DNA from: Planctomyces sp.
Lineage (GTDB): Bacteria > Planctomycetota > Planctomycetia > Planctomycetales > Planctomycetaceae
Assembly (NCBI GenBank): GCA_005778225.1
Contig: SXPC01000159.1
Coordinates: forward strand, 1-44,325
DNA: 44,325 nt
Direction: 5' to 3'
The number at the start of each line of letters is the position of its first letter. The first letter of the stretch is position 1. The notes below the pieces were generated by a model. It searched no databases. It had not been told where the DNA came from and saw only the letters and a program-made list of their open reading frames with translations. A program made the translations under genes and the position numbers. Of the stretch, positions 16,176-25,046 are shown piece by piece.

Positions 16176-16318
16176 GGGAGAAGCGGGAAAGGTCGCCACG
16201 GAGACATGAAGTGGAAAAGAAGAGTATAGCGGGAATGAGAAGCAGAAGAAGGTTTACCACAGATGCACGGAGGGCACGGAGTGGAAGGCAAGAAGGTTGG
16301 AGAGAAAGATGGTTCAAT

Positions 16319-16356
16319 AGAAAAGGACACAGACTGTTGGGTCTGTGTCCTTTTTC
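16319..16356. terminator. Bidirectional hairpin terminator
   Basis: AAAAGGACACAGAC (16321-16334) pairs perfectly with GTCTGTGTCCTTTT (16341-16354) around a six-base loop, with T runs on both strands. It ends the sialate esterase transcript on the minus strand. Confidence 0.9.
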
Positions 16357-16370
16357 TTGCGCTGCGTCAT

Positions 16371-16393
16371 GTCGGCTGCGGCAGCCGACCTAC
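16371..16393 (-). repeat. Solitary GTAG-type REP, family 4
   Basis: On the minus strand it reads GTAG and then GTCGGCTG-CCG-CAGCCGAC, a perfect eight-pair stem. It is the shortest repeat of this type in the window, just after the esterase stop codon. Confidence 0.7.
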
Positions 16394-16407
16394 GGGGAGT
16401 TCAGAAA

Positions 16408-17958
16408 TTATGGTCCGAGGCTTTTGGCGGTGATGCCTTCCCAGTCGTCGGTGCGGAAGGGGGTCATCGGGAGGTTGACGGCGGAGTAGACATTGCAGAT
16501 CGGGTTGTCTGCCCAGGCGTAACGGACGGCTTTGGGGGCCTTCACGTCGGGACTGGAGACGACGATCGTGTCTTTGCCGGTGATGACGGCCTCAGCTTTG
16601 TAGAACTTCTTGTCTTCACCCGCGATGGTGAAGCCGAGGACTTCCTTGAAGTCCATGGCTTTGAGGCCTTTTCCGCCGCCATCGTGATTGAAGACGAGCG
16701 TGACTTTGCCGTCTTCGCCGATGGTGTGTGACTTCAGTGTCGGAGACGAAGCCACGACGTTGAGGCCGTAGTCTTTGGCGAGGGCGTGTCGCAGCAGGCG
16801 AGAGGCGACGTCTTCTTTATTGGGTGGGTGGATGTCGCTGCCAGTGCCGAGATCAATGATGACGGCCTCACCTGTCTTGGGGAGTTTGGCAGTCATCGTT
16901 TGAGCTTCGCGGACTTCGGCCCAGGCGGAGTCAGAAGGCTGATCTTTGACGCCCATGTAATCGGCGAGCTGGACCCAGTAGAAGGAGATGTCCTGGTCTT
17001 TCCAGTCGTTACGCCATTCGCTGATCATCATCGGGAAAAGGTCACGGTACTGGTAGGCGCGGCCGGCGTTCGACTCGCCCTGGTACCAGATAACGCCACG
17101 GATCGGGTAGCCGATGACCGGCGAGAGGCAGCCGTTATACAGGTTGGCTGGACGATGGTTGCCTTGAAGGCCTCGACCAACGATGTTGCTCAGTTGTTGC
17201 TTTTCTTCTTTCGTGAGTTCTTTCTTGGCTTCGAGTTCGGCCTTCTGTGCTTCGTACTGGGTGACGCGGTCTTTCCAGCCCTTGACGATGCCTTCGGTCG
17301 ATGGAGCAGAGAGAAGAGTCTTCTCTGTCGTCCAGGCTTCAGCGGCAGAACCGCCCCAGGCGTTGTTGATCAGGCCAACGGGGACGTCGATGGTTTCGAA
17401 CAGCTTCTTGCCGAAGAAGTAACCGACGGCTGAGAAGCCGGGGATTGTTTGTGGGCTGGCGGATTTCCATGAGCCTTCGAAGGTGTACTTCGGCTCCTGG
17501 GCGGCTTTGTTGGGAACGGTGATCAGGCGGATGTGTGGATTGTCCGCCGCGAGCGTCGCGAGGTCCCCGTCAACGGAACTATTGATGGACCACTGCATGT
17601 TGGACTGACCCGAGCAAAGCCAGACTTCGCCGACGAGAATGTCTTTGAGAGTCTTGGTTTCGCTGCCTGCGGTGATCTTGATTTCGATGGGCTCGAAGGA
17701 AGCAGAGAGTTTATCGCCGGTGATGCTCCATTTGCCGCTGTCGTCGGCTTTGGCAGTGTAGGTCTTGCCCTTGAGTTCGACTTTGACGTCCTGACCAGCG
17801 TCGGCCCAGCCCCAGAGATGGACGGGCTTATCACGTTGGATAACCATGCTGTCGCCGATGATGGCGGGGAGTTTGATCTCGGCTTTGAGAGTACTGGCAG
17901 ACATCAGCATCACGCTCACGGCACAGAGCAGCTGGGTCCATCGGGGAGACTGTTTCAT
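16408..17958 (-). CDS. Secreted sialate O-acetylesterase (SGNH/DUF303 family)
   Basis: A 516-residue exported hydrolase that removes O-acetyl groups from sialic acids or from other sugars in polysaccharide breakdown. A Sec signal peptide covers about residues 1-26 (ending TLKA). A beta-sandwich-like segment (PAIIGDSMVIQRDKPVHLWG) precedes the SGNH hydrolase core, with VWLCSGQSNMQW (nucleophile Ser119) and, further on, GVIWYQGESNAG and LGTGSDIHPPNK, where Asp and His of the triad sit. Length is normal. ATG 17958 has AGGAG eight bases upstream; the frame runs further upstream to 18069 without a good start. Planctomycetes carry many of these. It stands alone, ended by the hairpin at 16321-16354. 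Confidence 0.93.
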   Translation of the reverse strand: MKQSPRWTQLLCAVSVMLMSASTLKAEIKLPAIIGDSMVIQRDKPVHLWGWADAGQDVKVELKGKTYTAKADDSGKWSITGDKLSASFEPIEIKITAGSETKTLKDILVGEVWLCSGQSNMQWSINSSVDGDLATLAADNPHIRLITVPNKAAQEPKYTFEGSWKSASPQTIPGFSAVGYFFGKKLFETIDVPVGLINNAWGGSAAEAWTTEKTLLSAPSTEGIVKGWKDRVTQYEAQKAELEAKKELTKEEKQQLSNIVGRGLQGNHRPANLYNGCLSPVIGYPIRGVIWYQGESNAGRAYQYRDLFPMMISEWRNDWKDQDISFYWVQLADYMGVKDQPSDSAWAEVREAQTMTAKLPKTGEAVIIDLGTGSDIHPPNKEDVASRLLRHALAKDYGLNVVASSPTLKSHTIGEDGKVTLVFNHDGGGKGLKAMDFKEVLGFTIAGEDKKFYKAEAVITGKDTIVVSSPDVKAPKAVRYAWADNPICNVYSAVNLPMTPFRTDDWEGITAKSLGP

Positions 17959-18220
17959 ACAATCGGCTCCTGGGTGGGATTTTTGGTGCTCGCGGTTGGG
18001 TCGGGTTAGAAGGTGACTCTGTGTGCCCGCGAGGCAGGATGTTTCTTTCGATGACGCGAATGGCATCAATTGCTGTTTATTTGAGACATTTTGTTCGTGT
18101 GTCGCTAGTCATTTGAGGGCGCGGTTGGCGATTTTCGCAGGATTTCATTATCGTGACGATGGCTCGGCGTTTGTTTGCTCTCTTTAATCCTGCCACGGTT
18201 CCCACGAAGAAGCCGCTGAT

Positions 18221-19441
18221 ATGAAATACGCCCTGATCATTCCCGATGGTGCTGCGGACGAACCTCAACATACATTAGATGGGAAGACGCCGTTCGACTT
18301 CGCGAAGACTCCTCATATGGACGAGGTCGCCCGGCTGGGGGTCGTCGGGCAGGCGGATAATGTGCCGGGGGATATGCCCTCCGGGAGTGATGTCGGGACG
18401 ATGAGCCTGTTTGGGTACAGCCCGCTGAAATTCCATACGGGACGAGCACCACTGGAAGCAGCGGCTCAGGGGATCACGCTCGGGCCGCATGACTGGGCGA
18501 TTCGCTGCAATCTCATCACCAGCCTTGAGGGAATGATGACGAGTTTCACGGCCGGTCAGATCCCCAACGACCTCGCAGCAGAGCTGATCACGGCGATGCA
18601 GACGCTGGTCAAGGATGATCCGCGCTGGACATTTTATACGGGCGTCAGTTACCGCAATCTGCTGATTTACCGCGGCAAAGAAGGGGAGCAAAGCCCTTTT
18701 GACGAGACGACGAAGACCGAGCCGCCGCACGATGTGACGGATAAGGCGGTGCAGCCCTACTTGCCTAAGGGGAAAGGGGCCGAGTTACTGCTGGATCTGA
18801 TGGAGCGGAGCAAAACGCTGTTTGCATCGCATGCAGGGAATCAGGCTCGCAAGGCAAACAACGAGCAGCCAGCCACGCAGGTCTGGCTGTGGGGACAAGG
18901 GAGCAAGCCGGCGTTTCAGCCGTTTGAAGAGCGGTTTGGAGTGACCTCTGCGGTCATCACGGCGGTTGACCTGCTGCGAGGGATCGGGCGATTGCTCGGC
19001 TGGGAGGTCGTCAATGTGCCCGGAGCCACGGGGTATCTGGATACGGACTACGCCGCCAAAGGGCGATATGCGATCGAGACCCTTAAGAGTGGAAAAGACT
19101 TTGTCGTGGTGCATGTCGAAGCCTCGGATGAAGCCTCGCATGAAGGGGATGTGGAGGCGAAGGTGCATGCCCTGGAGCAGATCGATGCGAAAATCGTCGG
19201 GCCGGTGCACGAGTACCTGAAGTCACAGGGAGAGTATCGCATCCTGATTTCGCCCGATCACCCGACGTTTCTACGAACAAAAACGCACAGCCACGGGTAC
19301 GTGCCGTTTGCCATGGCTGGGACCGGAATCGAAGCGGACGAAGCAACTCATTATCACGAAGGAGCCGCGGCTGGGACGGGGCTGACGTTCGATGCGGGGT
19401 GGGAGTTGATGCCGACGTTTTTCGGCAAGCCGGGAGCGTGA
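18221..19441 (+). CDS. apgM: Phosphoglycerate mutase, cofactor-independent archaeal type
   Basis: A 406-residue alkaline-phosphatase-superfamily enzyme converting 3- to 2-phosphoglycerate without 2,3-bisphosphoglycerate. It opens KYALIIPDGAADEP, whose Asp binds metal, then MPSGSDVGTMSLFGYSP, with the catalytic Ser region, then FHTGRAPLEAAAQGI, and late VHVEASDEASHEGD and LISPDHPTFLRTKTHSHG with metal-binding Asp and His. Length is usual for ApgM. ATG 18221 is preceded by a weak GAAGAAG. Such archaeal-type enzymes are common in planctomycetes. The gene is monocistronic: it ends in a REP pair and a terminator. Confidence 0.94.
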   Translation: MKYALIIPDGAADEPQHTLDGKTPFDFAKTPHMDEVARLGVVGQADNVPGDMPSGSDVGTMSLFGYSPLKFHTGRAPLEAAAQGITLGPHDWAIRCNLITSLEGMMTSFTAGQIPNDLAAELITAMQTLVKDDPRWTFYTGVSYRNLLIYRGKEGEQSPFDETTKTEPPHDVTDKAVQPYLPKGKGAELLLDLMERSKTLFASHAGNQARKANNEQPATQVWLWGQGSKPAFQPFEERFGVTSAVITAVDLLRGIGRLLGWEVVNVPGATGYLDTDYAAKGRYAIETLKSGKDFVVVHVEASDEASHEGDVEAKVHALEQIDAKIVGPVHEYLKSQGEYRILISPDHPTFLRTKTHSHGYVPFAMAGTGIEADEATHYHEGAAAGTGLTFDAGWELMPTFFGKPGA

Positions 19442-19442
19442 G

Positions 19443-19543
19443 CCCGTAGGGTCCGCTGTGCGTACCATGAATTCGCGTCCAGGAACGAGGGCGCCCCAAA
19501 CAAATTGCAAGTTGATTGATGGTCCGCACAGCGGACCCTACAG
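19443..19543. repeat. Paired REP element, family 3
   Basis: The left arm CCGTAGGGTCCGCTGTGCG... and right arm GGTCCGCACAGCGGACCCTA (19521-19540) are inverted. Each is GTAG plus a GGTCCGC/GCGGACC hairpin (left arm with one change). The interior, about 60 bases, is unrelated to that of the other families. It starts two bases after the apgM stop codon. Confidence 0.85.
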
Positions 19544-19548
19544 GCATG

Positions 19549-19585
19549 AAAAAAGCGTTCCAAACATCTGTTGGGAACGCTTTTT
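19549..19585. terminator. Bidirectional hairpin terminator
   Basis: AAAAAGCGTTCC pairs perfectly with GGAACGCTTTTT around a 12-base loop. It can stop apgM on the plus strand and the zinc-ribbon gene on the minus strand. Confidence 0.9.
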
Positions 19586-19639
19586 GGAGGTTTTGTCAGC
19601 GCGCAGGCGCCTAAAGCTTTTCGACGTCAGCAGTTAAGA

Positions 19640-19771
19640 CTACGGACGGATTGGCGGCTGTGCTTTGTGGCAGCGTTTACAGCGGACTTTTTTGCGGACA
19701 ATCGCGCCACATTTGGTGCAACGGTTGTTCTTCAGGGCGATTTTATATTTGGTACGTGGACGGAAGACCAT
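19640..19771 (-). CDS. 43-residue basic zinc-ribbon protein
   Basis: A 43-residue frame ending TAG, with an in-frame TGA three codons before the ATG, so the start is firm. It has four cysteines in a CxxC-x9-CxxC pattern (Cys18, 21, 31, 34), expected to bind one zinc, and about 15 Lys/Arg among 43 residues. The mix of a zinc ribbon and strong basic charge resembles small ribosomal proteins (L36, L33, S14 types), but the spacing does not match one I know. AGGA lies about 14 bases upstream, a rather long spacing. A promoter-like pair lies 85-110 bases upstream and a perfect terminator lies downstream. I infer an RNA-binding or ribosome-associated role; function unknown. Confidence 0.7.
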   Translation of the reverse strand: MVFRPRTKYKIALKNNRCTKCGAIVRKKVRCKRCHKAQPPIRP

Positions 19772-19854
19772 GGAAACTCAGATCCTGGAAATCGGGTGCC
19801 CCCGGAACGGGACGTAGTCGGAGGACCGTGGGCCGGGAAAAATGGAAGCTTCGC

Positions 19855-19883
19855 AGGATAGCCGGTCGAGGGCGGATTTGCAA
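19855..19883 (-). promoter_or_regulatory. Sigma-70-type promoter candidate for the zinc-ribbon gene
   Basis: On the minus strand, TTGCAA (19883-19878) and TATCCT (19860-19855) are 17 bases apart. Each hexamer matches consensus at four positions. It would give a leader of about 75-80 bases. Confidence 0.4.
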
Positions 19884-20026
19884 GCGAGTGGGGCTGTGAG
19901 GTGAAATGCCATGAATTCCCTGATCAAACTTCAACATAAGTCTTTCGGATTGTGGTTCGATCCAGAATGAAACCTGCTTACACTATTCTTGCTCAATCTC
20001 ATTCCATGAATTTAGGTGCTGGTGAT

Positions 20027-21172
20027 ATGCGTCTGCTATTTGTGATTGGCTTTCTGCTGATTTGTGATTCATGTTTTGCTCAGGTTCGAGCGTCGGAAAA
20101 AGCTGGCGAACAACGGAGTGAACCGATCGGTGTTGCCAATGTTTCTTCTGAGCGGCTAGCTGCAAAGTCAGAACCGGCAACTGGACAGCCTCAGCTCAAA
20201 TCTGGACTGATTGACTTGATGTTGAAACGACTCGGTGAGCCGGACAAGCAATTCGGCGGAGGAGGCATCGAGTTCATTGAATATCAACTAACAGATCACC
20301 AGACGTTCATAATGAAATTCAAGAACACAAAGTTGTTCTGGGCAGGCATGAAACTGGATTTGTCGTCGCATGTCGATAAGGAAATCAATACACGAGTGAT
20401 CTTTGAAGGTTTGGGGAAATTTGGCCAGCTCCTGAGTACGCTGGATGGACAGCTTCTTTACTTCAATATGGGAATGGAGAGAGATGCTGTGATGCCAGAA
20501 GGGATGAAACCCGGCGACGAGGCTGTCGTGAAAGGAATTCTGCGGTATCGTCCAGAGTTCATTCCGGACGATACCTTAATGGTGAGCTCTCCCGAGATCT
20601 ATCATTTGGACAAACCGGTGTTTCAATTTGCTGTGACGTCAGTTCCTGTGCCGACGAAATTGAATCTGCCGACAGAGAAACTACCAACGAAGAAGGAAGC
20701 TAACGCAATGACGCCTAAAGAACTATTCAACAAGATGACCGGGTCGTGGGAAGGGAATTGTAAGACTTGGTTTGAGCCGGGGAAGTTGGAGGATGAGTCG
20801 ACGGTGAAGGGGACGATTGAGCCGGCGCTGGGTGGGCGGTTTTTGCGTCATACTTATGAGGGGTCTATGAAAGGGAAGCCGCGGCATGGGGAGGAGATGA
20901 TGGCATATAATCATATTGATAAGCGGTTTGAGACGTCGTGGGTAGATGATTTTCATATGAGCTATGCAATCATGTTTTCGCATGGGAAAGCGAAGGAGCG
21001 AGGGTTCGAAGTTTTGGGGACTTATGACAGCGGCGAGAATACGCCGGCCTGGGGTTGGCGGACGGAGTTTGAACTGGCCAGCGATGATGAGCTGATAATT
21101 CGAGCGTACAACAAGCCGCCGGAGGAAGCGGAGGGGTTGGCGGTGGAAACGATTTATCGACGGGTGAAGTAG
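20027..21172 (+). CDS. Exported protein with C-terminal DUF1579 domain
   Basis: A 381-residue protein. Residues 1-19 (MRLLFVIGFLLICDSCFAQ) form a signal peptide. Residues about 60-205 are an unrecognised domain with KNTKLFWAGMKLDL and IFEGLGKFGQLLSTLDG. From residue 228, MTPKELFNKMTGSWEGNCKT, then PALGGRFLRHTYEGSMKG and YNHIDKRFETSWVDDFH, matches DUF1579, a lipocalin-like beta-barrel of unknown function common in planctomycetes. ATG 20027 is chosen for the signal peptide; further in-frame starts reach back to 19952. The last third has G-rich codon choice compared with the first two thirds, which may mean it is a recent fusion. It is followed 45 bases later by another exported unknown, so the two are perhaps one operon. 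Confidence 0.75.
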   Translation: MRLLFVIGFLLICDSCFAQVRASEKAGEQRSEPIGVANVSSERLAAKSEPATGQPQLKSGLIDLMLKRLGEPDKQFGGGGIEFIEYQLTDHQTFIMKFKNTKLFWAGMKLDLSSHVDKEINTRVIFEGLGKFGQLLSTLDGQLLYFNMGMERDAVMPEGMKPGDEAVVKGILRYRPEFIPDDTLMVSSPEIYHLDKPVFQFAVTSVPVPTKLNLPTEKLPTKKEANAMTPKELFNKMTGSWEGNCKTWFEPGKLEDESTVKGTIEPALGGRFLRHTYEGSMKGKPRHGEEMMAYNHIDKRFETSWVDDFHMSYAIMFSHGKAKERGFEVLGTYDSGENTPAWGWRTEFELASDDELIIRAYNKPPEEAEGLAVETIYRRVK

Positions 21173-21217
21173 GGCAGGTGGAACTCGTTCGAATACGGAC
21201 CGATTGGAACATTGAGA

Positions 21218-22852
21218 ATGAAACCGAGTTTGTGGCTATGTCTGATTTGGATTGGTCTGAATTGCTCACTCGTCGTGGATGGGCAGGAGGTGGAGAAGGC
21301 GAGTCGCTGGGTTGATCCGGAGACGGGGCGTCAGCAGGTCATCAGGATTGCGCCGGAGACGACTGTTGTCCTCGATCCGATTGATGTACAGGGGTTTCCT
21401 GATTACATCGCTACGTTTAACGCCCGCGGGAAAACAATCAAGCCGGAGGAGAATGCGGCGGTTGATCTGGCGTTGATCTTCGGCGTCTTTAGAGATGGTG
21501 TGTATGGAGTCAATGACGAGGATAATCTCGCAGACTTTCGTCGCAGTGTCTCAGAACAAATGGGCATTCATGAGGACTCAGAGATCTTGCTCACAGAAAC
21601 CTACCCTGAGTATGTCGAAAGAATTCTGGAGGGGACCAGGTTGTCGCAGAAAGCTGTTGAGAAGAAGCGTCTCAGGTTGCTCACTCCTTACGATAAAGCG
21701 ATCGTCTGGAAACGCAAAGACTATCCCGAGATGTTCGCATGGCTGAACAAAGAATCGACTGTTCAAGCAATTGAATCGCTTGAGAGGATGTCTAACAAAA
21801 GCAACTTCTTCTGGCCTTGCAGATTATCTGTACCCGACGCCGAGTTACCGACTTTCGATGCCATTCAGCTCGGCTATTTGATTAGTTCGCTTCAGGCAGG
21901 AAGACTTCTGGCTGTCAGTGCCATGCTGGATGCTGGCGAAGCAAGACATGCGGATGCGATTCGAAAACTGACAGCTGCTCATCGATTCGCAGAATTGCAT
22001 AGGCAACAACCCCATCTGTCTGATCGCCTGTATGCAGCCGTCATTCATTTACATCTTTACTCCCGTGATCTTGCTCTGGCGCAGGATCCAGAGTTGCCAC
22101 TCGAATCACTTGTTGCCTATCAGGATCGAATAAGACAACTAGATGTGTCCGTCAATGTGACTGAGGCAGTTGACAATTACAGCCGACTTACGTTTCTACA
22201 GACAGTTTGCGTGATCGCAAATCGTCGGATCTACAATAATGCCTCTGTATTGGACACTATTCGACTGATCAATGCGAAAGAAGAAAAGGTCCCGTTCATC
22301 TTAAAAATTCTGACTCTGATGGAGTTCGATTTTAATGAAACGCTTATCGGCTTGAATGAGCGATTCGACGAAATCAAATCTTGGTCGATCTTGCCCAAAG
22401 TAGAACGCTTTCGGAAATACACCGAACTGGCAAAACATCGTGATAAGGAGTCGGTTCATTTGGAAACATTCGATTCGCTGATAGGGTACTTTCTTGGAGG
22501 GCCGAAGGTCCGTGGGCAACTTTTGGCCCGCGCATTAGCCGGAGGCGATCTGCAGAACCTGGAAGGCCCTATTTGGATTGATGACAAGCTCCGCATGAGA
22601 AAAGAGCTGGTTGATATCGGCTTTTCTCTGGAGCGATACCATCGTGCTCATGGGAAGTATCCAGAACAGCTCGATAAGTTAACACCGGACTATCTGGCAT
22701 CGGTTCCTGAAGACTGGTTCAACGGTGAAGAACTAAACTACGAAGTGGTGAATGGTGAGTATCGACTTTACAGCGTCGGAGTGAATACCCAGCAGAGGGG
22801 CAAACTGTCGAGTGGTTTGTGTGTGAGTTCCAAAGGTTGGGAATGGGAATAA
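21218..22852 (+). CDS. Large exported protein of unknown function
   Basis: A 544-residue protein with a signal peptide (MKPSLWLCLIWIGLNCSLVVDG). It is largely helical, with Leu- and Arg-rich stretches (SLQAGRLLAVSAMLDAGEAR, HRFAELHRQQPHLSDRLYAA). The C-terminal 80 residues, FSLERYHRAHGKYPEQLDKL then YLASVPEDWFNGEELNYEVV and YRLYSVGVN, look like the end of type II secretion pseudopilin-type or planctomycete TIGR-style proteins (YxxxxGxYPxxLxxL). This tail is widespread in planctomycete exported proteins of unknown role. ATG 21218 is used; a TTG at 21212 in frame is less likely. Probably co-transcribed with the DUF1579 gene before it. Confidence 0.65.
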   Translation: MKPSLWLCLIWIGLNCSLVVDGQEVEKASRWVDPETGRQQVIRIAPETTVVLDPIDVQGFPDYIATFNARGKTIKPEENAAVDLALIFGVFRDGVYGVNDEDNLADFRRSVSEQMGIHEDSEILLTETYPEYVERILEGTRLSQKAVEKKRLRLLTPYDKAIVWKRKDYPEMFAWLNKESTVQAIESLERMSNKSNFFWPCRLSVPDAELPTFDAIQLGYLISSLQAGRLLAVSAMLDAGEARHADAIRKLTAAHRFAELHRQQPHLSDRLYAAVIHLHLYSRDLALAQDPELPLESLVAYQDRIRQLDVSVNVTEAVDNYSRLTFLQTVCVIANRRIYNNASVLDTIRLINAKEEKVPFILKILTLMEFDFNETLIGLNERFDEIKSWSILPKVERFRKYTELAKHRDKESVHLETFDSLIGYFLGGPKVRGQLLARALAGGDLQNLEGPIWIDDKLRMRKELVDIGFSLERYHRAHGKYPEQLDKLTPDYLASVPEDWFNGEELNYEVVNGEYRLYSVGVNTQQRGKLSSGLCVSSKGWEWE

Positions 22853-23057
22853 GGCCTTGTCGTTTCGCAATCAATGCCTGATTTGCGAGGCACCCATTGA
22901 CAAGCATTGATGAACGTGCCGGCTCATGTTGACACATGGTTGGGACCGGGTAAGGTTACGGTTCAGTACGCACCGGTTTGAGTTTTTTTGGACATCGGTG
23001 CACATGTCCCTGTCAGTTGATGGGGGCGTTTATCGGATTTCTTTTGGGTGGATCGTT

Positions 23058-24836
23058 ATGTCGGTGTTGTTGCAGTTGTCGGAAGCGACGAAGTCGTATG
23101 GGCCGCAGACTCTTCTGGATCATGCGGAGTGTGTGATTTCGGACAATCAGAAGATCGGGTTCATCGGGCGGAACGGGGCCGGGAAGTCGACGTTGTGTCG
23201 CGTGCTGCTCGGGCAGGAGGAACTTGATTCCGGTGAAGTGATTCGTTCGCCGAATCTTCGGGTTGGGTATCTGCAGCAGCATGATCCGTTTGTCCCGGGG
23301 GAATCGGCGCTCGATTTTCTGATGCGCGATAGCAATCAGCCGGACTGGAAGTGTGGGGAAGTTGCGGCTCGGTTTGAACTCAAGGGGCGTTATCTCGAAG
23401 GTCCGGTCAAAGAACTTTCGGGCGGATGGCAGACTCGCGTGAAGCTGGCGAGCCTGCTGCTGCATGAGCCGAATCTGCTGGTTCTGGATGAGCCGACGAA
23501 CTTTCTGGACTTGAGAACGCAGATTCTCCTCGAGCACTTCCTGCTCGACTTCGATGCCTCAGTCCTGGTGGTCTCGCACGACCGGTCGTTCTTGCAGGCG
23601 ACCTGCAATTACACGCTGGAACTCTCGCGTGGCAAGCTGACACTCTATCCAGCCAAGGTCGAGCAGTACTTGGTTGTGCAAGAAGAGCAGAAGGAAACCG
23701 TTCGACGCTACAACGCGACTGTCCAGGCCAAGCAGAAGCAGCTTCAGACCTTCATTGATAAAAACCGCGCGAGCGCCGCGACGGCATCTCAGGCACGCAG
23801 TAAAGCCAAGCAGCTGGAACGACTGCAGACGGTTGATGTCGAGGCGAAGGAAGCCTCGGTCAAGATCCGTGTCCCTGCGGTGAACCAGCGCCAGGGGACG
23901 GCGCTGCGTTGTGAGGACCTAGCGATTGGGTATCCGGATCGCGAGATTGCCAAAGACATTCGCATTGAGATCGAGCATAAGTCGCGCGTTGCGATCGTCG
24001 GAGACAACGGTCAGGGGAAGACCACGTTTTTGCGCACGATCGTCGGTTCACTGGAGCCGAAGGCAGGCGTGATGAAGTGGGGGCATAACTGCGAATTTGG
24101 CACGTATGCTCAGCACGTCTATACGACCCTGCCTCAGACCTGGACCGTGCATCAGTACCTGGAAAGCGAAGCAGCAAAGGACGTCACGACCCAGCAGATC
24201 CTGGATGTCGCGGGGAGTTTCCTCTTCAAGGGAGATGCGATCCAGAAGCCGATCAAGGTTCTCTCCGGGGGAGAGCGGGCGCGGTTGTGTCTGGCGGGAC
24301 TGCTGCTCAGTTCCTGCAACATTCTGATTCTCGATGAGCCAGGTAACCACTTGGATGTCGAGACCGTCGAAGCGCTCGCGGCAGCGCTCCGCGAGTACCA
24401 GGGGACTGTCATCTTCACGAGCCACGATCGCCACTTCATGAAGCTCGTCGCGACCGACGTGATTGAAGTGAAGGATGGGAATGTCGCGGTCTACGCAGGG
24501 GATTACGACACTTACGTCTATCGCATCAATAAGGAAATCGAAGAGGGCGAGCGCGCGATGGGCGTCGTCCACAAGAAGGCCGGGACGAAGGAATCGGTCT
24601 CGCTGAATAAAGACGATAAGAAGGCAGAAAAACAGCAGCGCAAGAAACTGCAGACGATCGAGAAGAAACTGGCGGAGCTGGATACCAGGAAGAAGGAACT
24701 CTCTGCCGAATTCGCGAAGACCGCAGCCGTCGCCGCGGCCCAGAAAATCCATGAAGAGCTGACGTCGATCGGAACGGAGATCAGCAAGCTGGAAGAAGAG
24801 TGGGCGTCGATCCAGGAAGAGCTCGGGTGGGATTAA
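23058..24836 (+). CDS. ABC-F family ATPase (Uup-like)
   Basis: A 592-residue soluble protein with two ABC domains and no membrane segments. First domain: Walker A GRNGAGKST (37-45), signature LSGGWQTRVKLA (near 120), Walker B LLVLDEPTNFLD. Second: GDNGQGKTT (near 315), LSGGERARLCLA, and ILILDEPGNHLD (421-432), where the usual Thr of DEPTNHLD is Gly. A charged interdomain linker (near 210-265) and a C-terminal coiled coil rich in Lys and Glu (from about 520) fit the Uup group, which works on ribosomes. ATG 23058 is taken as the start because the conserved fold begins there; the frame is open 44 codons upstream but with an unlikely composition. Function on the ribosome is inferred from the family. 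Confidence 0.93.
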   Translation: MSVLLQLSEATKSYGPQTLLDHAECVISDNQKIGFIGRNGAGKSTLCRVLLGQEELDSGEVIRSPNLRVGYLQQHDPFVPGESALDFLMRDSNQPDWKCGEVAARFELKGRYLEGPVKELSGGWQTRVKLASLLLHEPNLLVLDEPTNFLDLRTQILLEHFLLDFDASVLVVSHDRSFLQATCNYTLELSRGKLTLYPAKVEQYLVVQEEQKETVRRYNATVQAKQKQLQTFIDKNRASAATASQARSKAKQLERLQTVDVEAKEASVKIRVPAVNQRQGTALRCEDLAIGYPDREIAKDIRIEIEHKSRVAIVGDNGQGKTTFLRTIVGSLEPKAGVMKWGHNCEFGTYAQHVYTTLPQTWTVHQYLESEAAKDVTTQQILDVAGSFLFKGDAIQKPIKVLSGGERARLCLAGLLLSSCNILILDEPGNHLDVETVEALAAALREYQGTVIFTSHDRHFMKLVATDVIEVKDGNVAVYAGDYDTYVYRINKEIEEGERAMGVVHKKAGTKESVSLNKDDKKAEKQQRKKLQTIEKKLAELDTRKKELSAEFAKTAAVAAAQKIHEELTSIGTEISKLEEEWASIQEELGWD

Positions 24837-24898
24837 GAGAGAGGGCTTAAGGATTGGGGCTTAGGACTTAGCCGGAAGGGGTGCGTCTGTTTCGAAAT

Positions 24899-25004
24899 GT
24901 AGGGTGCTGGTGAGTCTTTCAACCGCACCAAATACGTTTTCAAAGTCGATTCAACTTTCGTCACCACATTTGGTGCGGTTCGCGGAGCCTCACCAGCACC
25001 CTAC
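24899..25004. repeat. Paired REP element, family 2, copy 1
   Basis: GTAGGGTGCTGGTGAG... (left) and ...CTCACCAGCACCCTAC (right) enclose an interior of about 45 bases. Each arm is GTAG plus a GGTGC(T)GGT / ACCGCACC hairpin. It shares TTCGAAATGTAGGGTGCTGG with the copy at 36240, including the bases just outside. Confidence 0.88.
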
Positions 25005-25046
25005 TAATCGATGGTTCAAACTTCCTTCGCTGCGTAGAATAAACGC

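Noticed and set aside
24971-24984. GGTTCG-type sequence inside the family 2 REPs, resembling a tRNA T-loop
   Set aside because: No cloverleaf can be drawn; the bases belong to the REP hairpin.
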